A stretch of 5,480 nt of DNA from JAXJYR01 sp964593515. Its GTDB lineage: Bacteria > Bacillota_I > Bacilli_A > Erysipelotrichales > Erysipelotrichaceae. Location: NCBI GenBank assembly GCA_964593515.1, contig CAZQJH010000100.1, positions 1-5,480 on the forward strand. The letters are read 5' to 3'. A program made the position numbers and the translations under genes. Below are positions 1-5,480 of this stretch, in pieces (position 1 is the first letter of the stretch; each line of letters starts with the position of its first letter). The notes under the pieces are model-generated. The model made no database searches, was not told the DNA's origin, and saw only the letters and a program-made list of their open reading frames with translations.

Positions 1-882
1 ATCAGCTAAAGCAAAAGTAACCGTACGAATGTGGTCAGCAATTACACGATAAGCCATTTTATTTTCTCTTACATCATATTTCATATCCGTGAAAGCTTCA
101 GTTGCATGAATAATTGGTAAGAATAAATCAGTATCAAAGTTAGTTTCTCCACCTTGTACTAAACAAGTTAAACGTTCTAATCCCATACCAGTATCAATAT
201 TCTTTTGTGGTAATTCTTTATAATCTTTACGTTCAACCCCTTCTTTTGCATCATATTGAGAGAATACATTGTTCCAAACTTCAATATAACGATCATTTTC
301 TAATTCTTCAAAGAATAAACGTTCCCCAATTCCTTCAGGGTCATATTCTACTCCACGATCATAGAAAATTTCAGTATCCGGTCCACAAGGTCCATCCCCA
401 ATTTCCCAGAAGTTATTAGGTGTTTTTAAAACATGTTTTGGATCAATTCCAATTTCATTAACCCAAATATCATAAGCTTCTTCATCATCACTATAAACAG
501 TTACATATAAACGATCTTTTTCAAAACCAATATATTTTTCATCAGTTAAGAATTCCCATGCAAAATGAATTGCTTCACGTTTAAAATAATCACCAATTGA
601 AAAGTTTCCTAACATTTCAAAGAAAGTGTGGTGACGAGCAGTTTTACCTACATTTTCAATATCATTAGTACGAATTGATTTTTGGGCATTCGTAATACGA
701 GGACTATCAGGTTTAACACTACCATCAAAATATTTCTTTAAAGCAGCTACCCCAGCATTAATCCATAATAAAGTTGGGTCATTATGAGGTACTAAACTAG
801 CCCCAGGCTCAACCATATGTCCATGTTCTTTAAAGTATTCTAAGAACATTGAACGAATTTGACTTCCAGTTAAATTTTTCAT
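1..882 (-). CDS. alaS: Alanyl-tRNA synthetase, N-terminal part (runs off left edge)
   Basis: AlaRS is a cytoplasmic class II synthetase that attaches alanine to tRNA-Ala. The 294 codons present cover the aminoacylation domain and the start of the tRNA-recognition region; the family is usually about 870-880 aa, so the editing and C-Ala domains lie outside the window. Class II motif 2 is the RHHTFFEMLGNFSIGDYFK segment (residues 83-101). Motif 3 is GMGLERL (232-238), and an IADHIR stretch follows at about 282-287. The variant LLWINAGVAALKKYFDG (38-54) matches the Bacillus-type AlaRS. The start at 882 was preferred because AGGAGG lies 8 nt upstream; the in-frame ATG at 888 would leave only 2 nt. 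The gene follows an alanine-type T-box leader, which independently supports the identity. The frame is open to base 1, so the end is the window edge and not a truncation. Confidence 0.97.
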   Translation of the reverse strand, partial: MKNLTGSQIRSMFLEYFKEHGHMVEPGASLVPHNDPTLLWINAGVAALKKYFDGSVKPDSPRITNAQKSIRTNDIENVGKTARHHTFFEMLGNFSIGDYFKREAIHFAWEFLTDEKYIGFEKDRLYVTVYSDDEEAYDIWVNEIGIDPKHVLKTPNNFWEIGDGPCGPDTEIFYDRGVEYDPEGIGERLFFEELENDRYIEVWNNVFSQYDAKEGVERKDYKELPQKNIDTGMGLERLTCLVQGGETNFDTDLFLPIIHATEAFTDMKYDVRENKMAYRVIADHIRTVTFALAD

Positions 883-890
883 TTCCATTT

Positions 891-896
891 CCTCCT
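891..896 (-). promoter_or_regulatory. Ribosome binding site of alaS
   Basis: A perfect AGGAGG on the minus strand. It is 8 nt from the ATG at 882 but only 2 nt from the in-frame ATG at 888, so it decides the start in favour of 882. It lies just downstream of the T-box terminator, so only read-through transcripts carry it. Confidence 0.85.
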
Positions 897-903
897 AAAC
901 AAT

Positions 904-931
904 AAAAAAACGTTCCTTAATCCAGGAACGT
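904..931 (-). terminator. Intrinsic terminator of the alaS T-box leader
   Basis: On the minus strand ACGTTCC (931-925), an 8-nt loop and GGAACGT (916-910) form a 7-bp stem followed directly by a run of seven Ts (910-904, the first being the last stem base). It is the regulatory terminator that stops transcription when tRNA-Ala is charged, and it lies just before the alaS ribosome binding site. Confidence 0.9.
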
Positions 932-958
932 AAAATTTTAGTTACGCGGTACCATCCT
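924..958 (-). promoter_or_regulatory. T-box antiterminator helix
   Basis: AGGA (958-955) can pair with TCCT (927-924), and CGTAA (946-942) with TTACG (933-929). The tRNA-binding bulge UGGUACCG lies between the two 5' segments. The 3' half reuses bases that form the 5' arm of the downstream terminator, so the two structures exclude each other, as in known T-box leaders. The bulge is expected to bind the free acceptor end of uncharged tRNA-Ala and stabilise this fold. Confidence 0.8.
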
Positions 959-1129
959 AGTTCACTTATTGCTAAGTACACCTTAATTCATCTTTATCGC
1001 TGATGTGTGCGTATCGACTCCAAAGTAGCCTTCCTCAAGTTCCAACGAAAATTTACACCAACCATTTTCTCTCTTTGCCTGAAATACTTAAGTACTCCTC
1101 TTTTTCAACATCTTTAATATTCGACTAGA

Positions 1130-1158
1130 ATTATACCAAATGTTTAATTACATTTCAA
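1130..1158 (-). promoter_or_regulatory. Sigma-A-type promoter of the alaS leader
   Basis: The minus strand has TTGAAA (1158-1153), a 17-bp spacer and a perfect TATAAT (1135-1130). This is one mismatch from the full consensus with ideal spacing. Transcription should begin around 1121-1124, immediately before the T-box stem I, which is the expected position. The -35 element begins 21 bp after the stop codon of the upstream small gene. Confidence 0.88.
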
Positions 1159-1179
1159 GTTTTTTTAATGCTATTACCA

Positions 1180-1347
1180 TTAGTAGATATCACTTAATTC
1201 ATCCATTACTTTTTGATAATCACGCATTAATTTTTTCTTACTTTTTTTAAATTCTTTACCTAAATCATCAATTTCATCTTCTTTGAAATATCCAATCATA
1301 ATTCCCCCAATTAAGCCAATTAATAAAGGTCCTAAACACTTATTCAT
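1180..1347 (-). CDS. Small single-pass membrane protein, function unknown (55 aa)
   Basis: I cannot name this gene. The product has a short polar start (MNK), one hydrophobic helix at about residues 4-20, and then a highly charged tail with a lysine-rich patch (FKKSKKKLMR, 33-42) that is probably helical and may form a coiled coil. The helix carries G11, G14, G15 and G19, including GxxxG spacings like a glycine zipper. This layout loosely recalls YtxH-type small envelope proteins, but no family is assigned. A longer frame opens at 1377, yet the start at 1347 is chosen because GAGGTGA sits 5 nt upstream. It begins 41 nt after recD2, with no terminator or clear promoter between, so it is probably the last gene of the mnmA operon. 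No terminator follows it before the alaS promoter. Confidence 0.75.
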   Translation of the reverse strand: MNKCLGPLLIGLIGGIMIGYFKEDEIDDLGKEFKKSKKKLMRDYQKVMDELSDIY

Positions 1348-1352
1348 TTTTA

Positions 1353-1359
1353 TCACCTC
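1353..1359 (-). promoter_or_regulatory. Ribosome binding site of the small membrane protein
   Basis: GAGGTGA on the minus strand is a strong match to the anti-Shine-Dalgarno sequence, 5 nt before the ATG at 1347. It rules against the upstream ATG at 1377. Its first three bases are also part of a 6-bp inverted repeat, CTCAAA / TTTGAG (1373-1357). Confidence 0.8.
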
Positions 1360-1388
1360 AAAGATAGTTTGAGCCAAATAAATAAGTT

Positions 1389-3524
1389 TTATACTTGATT
1401 TAGACGATTAAGTAAAGTTGAACGACGTTCACGTTTATCTTTACGCTTAATTGCATGAATAAATAAATCTTTATTACCTACTAAAACTAAAGAGCGTTTA
1501 GCTCTAGTAATTCCCGTATAAATTAAACGTTTATCTAACATATAGGTATGTGAATTAGCAATTGGCATCATTACAATCGAAAATTCACAACCTTGTGCTT
1601 TATGAACGGAAATTGCAAAAGCATGAGTTAATTGCATAATACTTTCTTTAGTATATTCACAAATACGTTCTTGAAAACTCACAATAATTCGATAATCTTT
1701 ATTCATAATTTCAATATCTTCAATAATTCCAATATCCCCATTATAAACATCATCTTCACTTTGATTACGTAATTGTAATACTTTATCACCAACTCTAAAA
1801 ATACGTGAACCTTGCATAACTTGTGGTTTATCTTCACTAGATGGATTTAGAATTTGTTGTAAGGAATAATTCAAATTATCAATTCCCACTTTACCACGAT
1901 ACATTGGGGCTAATACTTGAATATCCTGATTATCATAACCTTTAGCTAAAGCTTCTTGAACTAATAAACAAATCTTATCACGAATTTCATCTTCACTACA
2001 TGGTAAAAATAAGACCCCATTTTCATAACTTAAATCTTCGCATGTTTCATGTTTAATATCATTAGCTAAGGAAATAACTCCACTACCTTCACTTTGACGA
2101 TATACCTTATGTAAGGCACAACAACTAACCTTCTTAGAAGCAATCAAATCATGTAAAACATTACCACAACCAACTGAAGGTAATTGATCTTCATCACCAA
2201 TAATTAAGATTTTACTTACTGAATAACTAGCTTGTAATAAGTTATAAAATAACCATTGATCACACATCGAAAATTCATCAATAATTAAACAATCAACATC
2301 TAAAGGATCTTGTTTATTTTTCGAAAATTCATTTAATTCTAAATCATAATGTAATAAAGAATGAATTGTACTAGAAGGATAATTACTTAATTCACTTAAA
2401 CGTTTACTAGCACGTCCCGTAGGGGCACATAAAGCTACTTTACCTTGGGGATAATACTTTTGATAAAGCGCTAAAATAGTTGAAACAATAGTTGTTTTAC
2501 CACTACCTGGACCTCCTGTAATAATACTAATATCTTCTTTAAAAAAAGTTTTAATAGCTTCTTTTTGAATTTCATCATAGATAATATTATTTTTATTTTC
2601 TAAAGCAATAATATCACTATCTAGATTAGTATCATCAAATTCATCTTGATAAGTAAAAGGAAATCCTTTAATAAAAGAAGTAATTCCAAATTCACTTTCA
2701 TACATTTGAAAATGATAAATACGATCATCTACAACATATAATAAACGATCATCAACTAAACCTTGTAAATAATCATCAAAGTCAACTCCAACAAATTGTT
2801 TAGCTAAATAAGCATATAATTCATCTTTATAAAGATATGTATCTCCTTCTTTAAAACATAAATTACTAACACTAGCTAACATATATGCTCTAATACGTTC
2901 ATAAGATGAATTATCATGCTCAAATTGTTGCGCAATTCGATCACAACACTCAAAACCAATCCCATTAATCTTTTCCATTAATTCATATGGATTAGCTTTA
3001 ATTTTACTTACGGCATCTTCATGATACAAATTATCAATTTGTTTCATATATCGCACATTAATTCCATAACGAGCAATAAATAATGATAAATCATCTTCAC
3101 AACGATTCACTATTCCATTAATCAATGTTTGTTTTTTCTTATCATTTAAAAAATCACATTGATCTAATATACTTGGATTTTCTTTTAATAAATCCTCAAA
3201 ATAAAGACCAAAAGTATCAATTAATTTTTTAGCACATTGTTTTCCAATCCCTGGAAAAGCATCACTAGATAAATATTTAATTAAACTTTTACTGTCTTTT
3301 GAAACACTATTTTCATAATGGGTACAATTAAATTGAATCCCATATTTAGGATGATCACTATAACTACCATACATTTTATAAATAGCATCACTATTTAAGT
3401 CTTTAAAATAACCTGTGACCATGATTGTATCACCATCAACACTTTTAACTTTTAAAACAGTATAATAGTTACTTGCATTATGATAAATCTTAAAAAGAAT
3501 TTTTGCTTCAATATATTCTTCCAT
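1389..3524 (-). CDS. recD2: RecD2-type ATP-dependent DNA helicase
   Basis: RecD2 is an SF1B 5'-3' DNA helicase found without RecBC in many Bacillota and linked to replication-fork maintenance and repair. At 711 aa it is close to the Deinococcus RecD2 (about 715) and shorter than B. subtilis YrrC (about 800). Order of parts: N-terminal OB-like region (1-75); helix-hairpin-helix motifs at 90-106 (FPGIGKQCAKKL) and 186-201 (INGIGFECCDRI); Q motif around Q320; Walker A GGPGSGKTT (337-345); motif Ia APTGRAS (367-373); Walker B LIIDEFSM (413-420); motif III GDEDQLPSV (443-451); YRQSEGS with the conserved arginine (475-481); SH3-like GDKVLQ...NGDIG (579-599); motif V AISVHKAQG (637-645); motif VI YTGITRAKR (669-677). 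All catalytic motifs are intact. The start has AAGGTGG 6 nt upstream, and this site overlaps the stop codon of the upstream protease gene, so translation is probably coupled. Confidence 0.96.
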   Translation of the reverse strand: MEEYIEAKILFKIYHNASNYYTVLKVKSVDGDTIMVTGYFKDLNSDAIYKMYGSYSDHPKYGIQFNCTHYENSVSKDSKSLIKYLSSDAFPGIGKQCAKKLIDTFGLYFEDLLKENPSILDQCDFLNDKKKQTLINGIVNRCEDDLSLFIARYGINVRYMKQIDNLYHEDAVSKIKANPYELMEKINGIGFECCDRIAQQFEHDNSSYERIRAYMLASVSNLCFKEGDTYLYKDELYAYLAKQFVGVDFDDYLQGLVDDRLLYVVDDRIYHFQMYESEFGITSFIKGFPFTYQDEFDDTNLDSDIIALENKNNIIYDEIQKEAIKTFFKEDISIITGGPGSGKTTIVSTILALYQKYYPQGKVALCAPTGRASKRLSELSNYPSSTIHSLLHYDLELNEFSKNKQDPLDVDCLIIDEFSMCDQWLFYNLLQASYSVSKILIIGDEDQLPSVGCGNVLHDLIASKKVSCCALHKVYRQSEGSGVISLANDIKHETCEDLSYENGVLFLPCSEDEIRDKICLLVQEALAKGYDNQDIQVLAPMYRGKVGIDNLNYSLQQILNPSSEDKPQVMQGSRIFRVGDKVLQLRNQSEDDVYNGDIGIIEDIEIMNKDYRIIVSFQERICEYTKESIMQLTHAFAISVHKAQGCEFSIVMMPIANSHTYMLDKRLIYTGITRAKRSLVLVGNKDLFIHAIKRKDKRERRSTLLNRLNQV

Positions 3525-3535
3525 AACACCCCACC

Positions 3536-4228
3536 TTACATCATAAAGGTTAGAATTGTCGCAAAAGCATTATATAACATATGAGCTCCAATACTACAAT
3601 ATAGATTAGAACGAGCATAAATAAATGATAAAACTCCTCCTAATGATATATATACGATTAAAAACCATAAATCACTAATATTCCCTAATAAAACGGCATC
3701 CAAACAATGCATTGTTCCAAAAATAACGGCTGATAAAATAAAACCTAAACGCGGTTTATTTTGTTCAATACAATATTGCATTAAACAACCTCTAAAAACA
3801 CTTTCTTCAACAATTGGAGCAAATACAACCGTTAAAAAACACATAATAACGGGATTAAGTAACATACTTTGTTCAATATATTCTTGATTTACACTATTAT
3901 CACTTGTTGCAAAAAAATCAACAAATATTCCAGTTAAACAATTCACAATTAGTAAAACAATAAAACCAGCAATAATAATTAATATGTTAAGCCAAATTTT
4001 ATCTTTAAACTTTTGAAAAGCTTGCCGATATTGAGGATAAAGCATAACAAATAAACCAATCATATATGCATAATATAATATTGTCGCAGATGGTCCATGA
4101 ATAGCCATAGGATCACGAGTGAATATATAACTAAAACATGATACCAAAATAGATAAAATAAAAAAATATACTACAAAATAGTAAGCTAAACACCCTACAA
4201 ATTTACCCGTAGAAATTTTATTTTGCAT
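3536..4228 (-). CDS. CPBP-family intramembrane metalloprotease (Abi/CAAX type)
   Basis: A 230-aa polytopic membrane protein with roughly seven hydrophobic stretches (about 11-37, 48-64, 79-106, 125-140, 160-172, 185-205, 210-229). It carries the three CPBP (Rce1-like) motifs in order: EESVFR with E141, E142 and R146; FGTMH with F170 and H174; and GAHMLYNAF with H216 and N220. These residues form the glutamate/histidine active site of the family, so it is predicted to be an active protease within the membrane. Bacterial relatives act in bacteriocin self-immunity, protein secretion or unknown processing; the substrate here cannot be told. Its start overlaps the end of mnmA by 11 nt, with AAGGAGA 6 nt upstream inside mnmA. 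Its stop lies 11 nt before recD2. It is therefore tightly embedded in the operon, with no bacteriocin gene visible nearby. Confidence 0.9.
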   Translation of the reverse strand: MQNKISTGKFVGCLAYYFVVYFFILSILVSCFSYIFTRDPMAIHGPSATILYYAYMIGLFVMLYPQYRQAFQKFKDKIWLNILIIIAGFIVLLIVNCLTGIFVDFFATSDNSVNQEYIEQSMLLNPVIMCFLTVVFAPIVEESVFRGCLMQYCIEQNKPRLGFILSAVIFGTMHCLDAVLLGNISDLWFLIVYISLGGVLSFIYARSNLYCSIGAHMLYNAFATILTFMM

Positions 4229-5375
4229 TTACTTTCTCCTTAATTTTTTGATTAATATTTACACCATCCATAAATACTTCTTCAATAACTCCTCCACCAA
4301 GACAAACTTCACCTTGATAGAAAACAGCTTCTTGACCACAAGTTACTGAAGAAACACCTTGCGGATAACTTACTAAAACAGTTGTATCATCAATAAAACA
4401 AATACTAACATCATTATCTTTTTGACGATATCTAAATTTAGCACTACATTTATAATCTCCTTGTGGTTTTTCACTACTAAACCAGTTAACTCCCGAAACA
4501 ATGCAGCTAGTAGAGAATAACCAATCACTTTCATTACCATTAGTTACATATAAGATATTTTTTTCAACATCTTTACCTACAACAAACCAAGGACCCATAT
4601 TACCACCAATACCTAATCCTTTACGTTGACCAATAGTATAATATAAAACTCCACAATGACGTCCTTTAACTTCTAAAGACTCGATATCAACAATATCCCC
4701 TTCTTTATTAGGTAAATAATTAGATAGGAATTGTCTAAAATTACGTTCACCTATAAAACAAATTCCAGTTGAATCTTTCTTTTTCATTACTGATTCTAAA
4801 TTTAAATCATTTGCAATTTTTCTAACTTCACTTTTTTGTAAATCACCAATTGGAAATAATGTATTAGCTAAAGCATCTTGTGATATTTGACATAAGAAAT
4901 AAGTTTGATCCTTATTATCATCTAATCCACGTAACATTTTACTTTCACTACCACGATGATCAACACGAGCATAATGACCAGTAGCTAAAGTATCAAAACC
5001 TAATTTAGTTGCATACTTACGAAAAGCCGAAAACTTAATATGTTTATTACATAAAATATCAGGGTTAGGTGTTCGACCACGTTTATATTCATCTAAAAAG
5101 ACTTGGAAAACATCATCCCAGTATTCATTCACAAAATCAACTCGTAATAGTGGTAAGCCTAAATGATCAGCTACAGCCTTAGCATCTAAATAATCTTGCT
5201 CTTGTGGACATACATCATCTTCAATTTGCGGATTTCCTAAAATATCATTATTTGCATAAGAATCCCAATTACGCATAAAAGCACAAGTTACATCATAACC
5301 TTGTTCTTTTAATATATATGCAGCAACCGCTGAATCTACTCCTCCCGATAATCCTAATAAAACTTTTTTACTCAT
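4218..5375 (-). CDS. mnmA: tRNA-specific 2-thiouridylase MnmA
   Basis: MnmA (TrmU) is a cytoplasmic ATP-dependent enzyme that puts sulfur on U34 of the tRNAs for Lys, Glu and Gln, using persulfide sulfur from a cysteine desulfurase. The 385-aa product has the PP-loop SGGVDS (10-15). NPDILCNKHIKF contains the first catalytic cysteine, C109; ATGHYARV follows at 131-138. DSTGICFIGERNF contains the second cysteine, C206. YTIGQRKGLGIGG (246-258) and a C-terminal beta-barrel ending in GGGVIEE (360-366) complete it. It is slightly longer than the E. coli and B. subtilis forms (about 370 aa), mainly from a loop at about 42-62 and a C-terminal tail. The frame extends upstream to 5438, but conservation begins at MSKKVLL, and the predicted transcript starts near 5396, so 5375 is chosen. 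It is the first gene of the operon. No desulfurase gene is visible in the window. Confidence 0.97.
   Translation of the reverse strand: MSKKVLLGLSGGVDSAVAAYILKEQGYDVTCAFMRNWDSYANNDILGNPQIEDDVCPQEQDYLDAKAVADHLGLPLLRVDFVNEYWDDVFQVFLDEYKRGRTPNPDILCNKHIKFSAFRKYATKLGFDTLATGHYARVDHRGSESKMLRGLDDNKDQTYFLCQISQDALANTLFPIGDLQKSEVRKIANDLNLESVMKKKDSTGICFIGERNFRQFLSNYLPNKEGDIVDIESLEVKGRHCGVLYYTIGQRKGLGIGGNMGPWFVVGKDVEKNILYVTNGNESDWLFSTSCIVSGVNWFSSEKPQGDYKCSAKFRYRQKDNDVSICFIDDTTVLVSYPQGVSSVTCGQEAVFYQGEVCLGGGVIEEVFMDGVNINQKIKEKVNAK
4235..4241 (-). promoter_or_regulatory. Ribosome binding site of the CPBP protease inside the mnmA end
   Basis: AAGGAGA on the minus strand lies within the last codons of mnmA, 6 nt before the protease ATG at 4228. 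Because mnmA ends at 4218, ribosomes finishing mnmA pass over this site, which suggests coupled translation. Confidence 0.75.
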
Positions 5376-5383
5376 ATCATTCA

Positions 5384-5390
5384 CATCTCT
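5384..5390 (-). promoter_or_regulatory. Weak ribosome binding site of mnmA
   Basis: AGAGATG on the minus strand, 8 nt before the ATG at 5375, is an imperfect Shine-Dalgarno site but the only candidate near the conserved start. The upstream in-frame ATGs at 5399, 5414 and 5438 have no purine-rich site in the right place. Confidence 0.5.
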
Positions 5391-5402
5391 TTCTTCCATA
5401 AT

Positions 5403-5411
5403 ATAATAGCA
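5403..5411 (-). promoter_or_regulatory. Probable extended -10 promoter of the mnmA operon
   Basis: TGCTATTAT on the minus strand is a TGN-extended -10 element (TATTAT at 5408-5403) set in a very AT-rich stretch between the upstream terminator and mnmA. The -35 position is only a T-run (about 5426-5431), so it is weak. A start near 5396 would give a leader of about 20 nt. Overlapping alternatives such as TATATT (5405-5400) exist, so the exact hexamer is uncertain. Confidence 0.5.
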
Positions 5412-5436
5412 CATTTTTTTTATTAAAAAAAGCCAC

Positions 5437-5462
5437 AAAAAAAGCTCACAAGATGTGAGCTT
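5437..5462 (-). terminator. Intrinsic terminator after the upstream RNA gene
   Basis: The minus strand forms a 9-bp stem, AAGCTCACA (5462-5454) with TGTGAGCTT (5450-5442), around a 3-nt loop. The T-run (5443-5437) begins at the end of the stem. It ends transcription coming from the right, about 7 nt after the likely 5S rRNA end, and separates that unit from the mnmA promoter. Confidence 0.9.
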
Positions 5463-5468
5463 AATAAA

Positions 5469-5480
5469 TGCCCGGCAGCG
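5469..5480 (-). rRNA. rrf: Probable 3' end of 5S rRNA (partial, at right edge)
   Basis: The minus strand reads CGCTGCCGGGCA, 10 of 12 bases G or C in an otherwise very AT-rich sequence. It resembles the 3' strand of helix I at the end of bacterial 5S rRNA (compare the ...CGCCGCCAAGC ending of B. subtilis and the ...CTGCCAGGCAT ending of E. coli). A strong intrinsic terminator follows within a few bases, as at the end of an rrn operon. Only 12 nt are visible, so this is a recognition from a short motif. A tRNA end is less likely because no CCA tail is present. Confidence 0.55.

Larger units (their letters stand above)
902..1123 (-). promoter_or_regulatory. Alanine T-box riboswitch leader of alaS
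   Basis: An RNA leader that senses uncharged tRNA-Ala and permits read-through into alaS. Seen in the minus strand, in order: AGTA (1096-1093), opening the 5' side of the specifier loop; helix CTTAAG (1092-1087) pairing with CTTGAG (1039-1034); AGAGAG box (1074-1069); the 3' side of the specifier loop, GAAGGCTA, closed by AAAG/CTTT (1103-1100 with 1025-1022). GCT at 1029-1027 follows GAA plus one base and precedes a purine, so it reads as an alanine specifier codon. Stem III is ACTTA-GCAA-TAAGT (977-964). The T-box core GGATGGTACCGCG spans 957-945; its UGGU pairs with the ACCA end of tRNA, consistent with the A discriminator of tRNA-Ala. A terminator ends the leader. The 5' end is inferred from the promoter. 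Confidence 0.93.

Noticed and set aside
207..419. Open frame of 70 codons on the plus strand
   Set aside because: It lies wholly inside the well-conserved alaS coding region on the other strand, has no family signature, and is a shadow of that gene.
883..888. alaS start at the ATG at 888
   Set aside because: Only 2 nt separate it from AGGAGG, too close for normal initiation, while the next ATG has 8 nt.
1167..1183. Short hairpin TAATG/CATTA after the small gene as a terminator
   Set aside because: The stem is only 5 weak base pairs and on the minus strand it is followed by an A-run, not a T-run.
1348..1377. Longer start for the small membrane protein (10 extra residues)
   Set aside because: The extension would contain the GAGGTGA site and the inverted repeat as coding sequence, and no binding site is seen upstream of 1377.
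3536..4228. CPBP gene as part of a bacteriocin or phage-abortive-infection locus
   Set aside because: No precursor peptide, transporter, toxin or phage gene is seen; the neighbours are housekeeping genes, and the family name alone is not evidence for defence.
5376..5438. Longer mnmA start adding 21 residues (ATG at 5438, 5414 or 5399)
   Set aside because: The extension is encoded by the terminator T-run and promoter region, has no ribosome binding site, and precedes the conserved MnmA start; the predicted transcript begins downstream of all three.
5469..5480. GC-rich edge sequence as the end of a tRNA gene
   Set aside because: No CCA end and no T-arm sequence are visible; the fit to the 5S rRNA end is better, although too little is visible to exclude other structured RNAs.

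Overview
The window is an AT-rich stretch (visibly about 30% GC) of a low-GC Gram-positive bacterium (Bacillota). The protein sequences, T-box leader and sigma-A-type promoter all fit Bacillota. The AlaRS and MnmA sequences look to me most like Erysipelotrichia-type organisms, but that placement is an impression from memory and no search was run. UGA is not used for tryptophan in the genes read, so the standard bacterial code applies.

Every gene lies on the minus strand, so the biological reading order runs from right to left. At the right edge (5469-5480) is a very GC-rich dodecamer that looks like the last bases of a 5S rRNA. It is followed by a strong intrinsic terminator (5437-5462), which suggests that a ribosomal RNA operon ends here. 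An extended -10 promoter (about 5403-5411) then starts a compact operon: mnmA (tRNA 2-thiouridylase, 5375-4218), a CPBP-family intramembrane protease (4228-3536, overlapping mnmA by 11 nt), recD2 (SF1B helicase, 3524-1389) and a 55-aa single-pass membrane protein (1347-1180).

No terminator is visible after the small gene. A near-consensus sigma-A promoter (1130-1158) drives an alanine-type T-box leader (about 902-1123) with a GCU specifier, AGAGA box, T-box core, antiterminator and competing terminator. This leader controls alaS, of which only the N-terminal 294 codons are present; the gene runs off the left edge.

Functionally this is a tRNA and translation housekeeping neighbourhood (rRNA, tRNA wobble thiolation, alanyl-tRNA charging) with a DNA repair helicase. 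The order mnmA - recD2 - alaS resembles the conserved Bacillota arrangement known from the Bacillus subtilis trmU/yrrC/alaS region. The less ordinary pieces are the CPBP protease embedded by overlap between mnmA and recD2, and the small glycine-zipper membrane protein. I found no convincing sign of an undescribed system, mobile element, CRISPR array or prophage.
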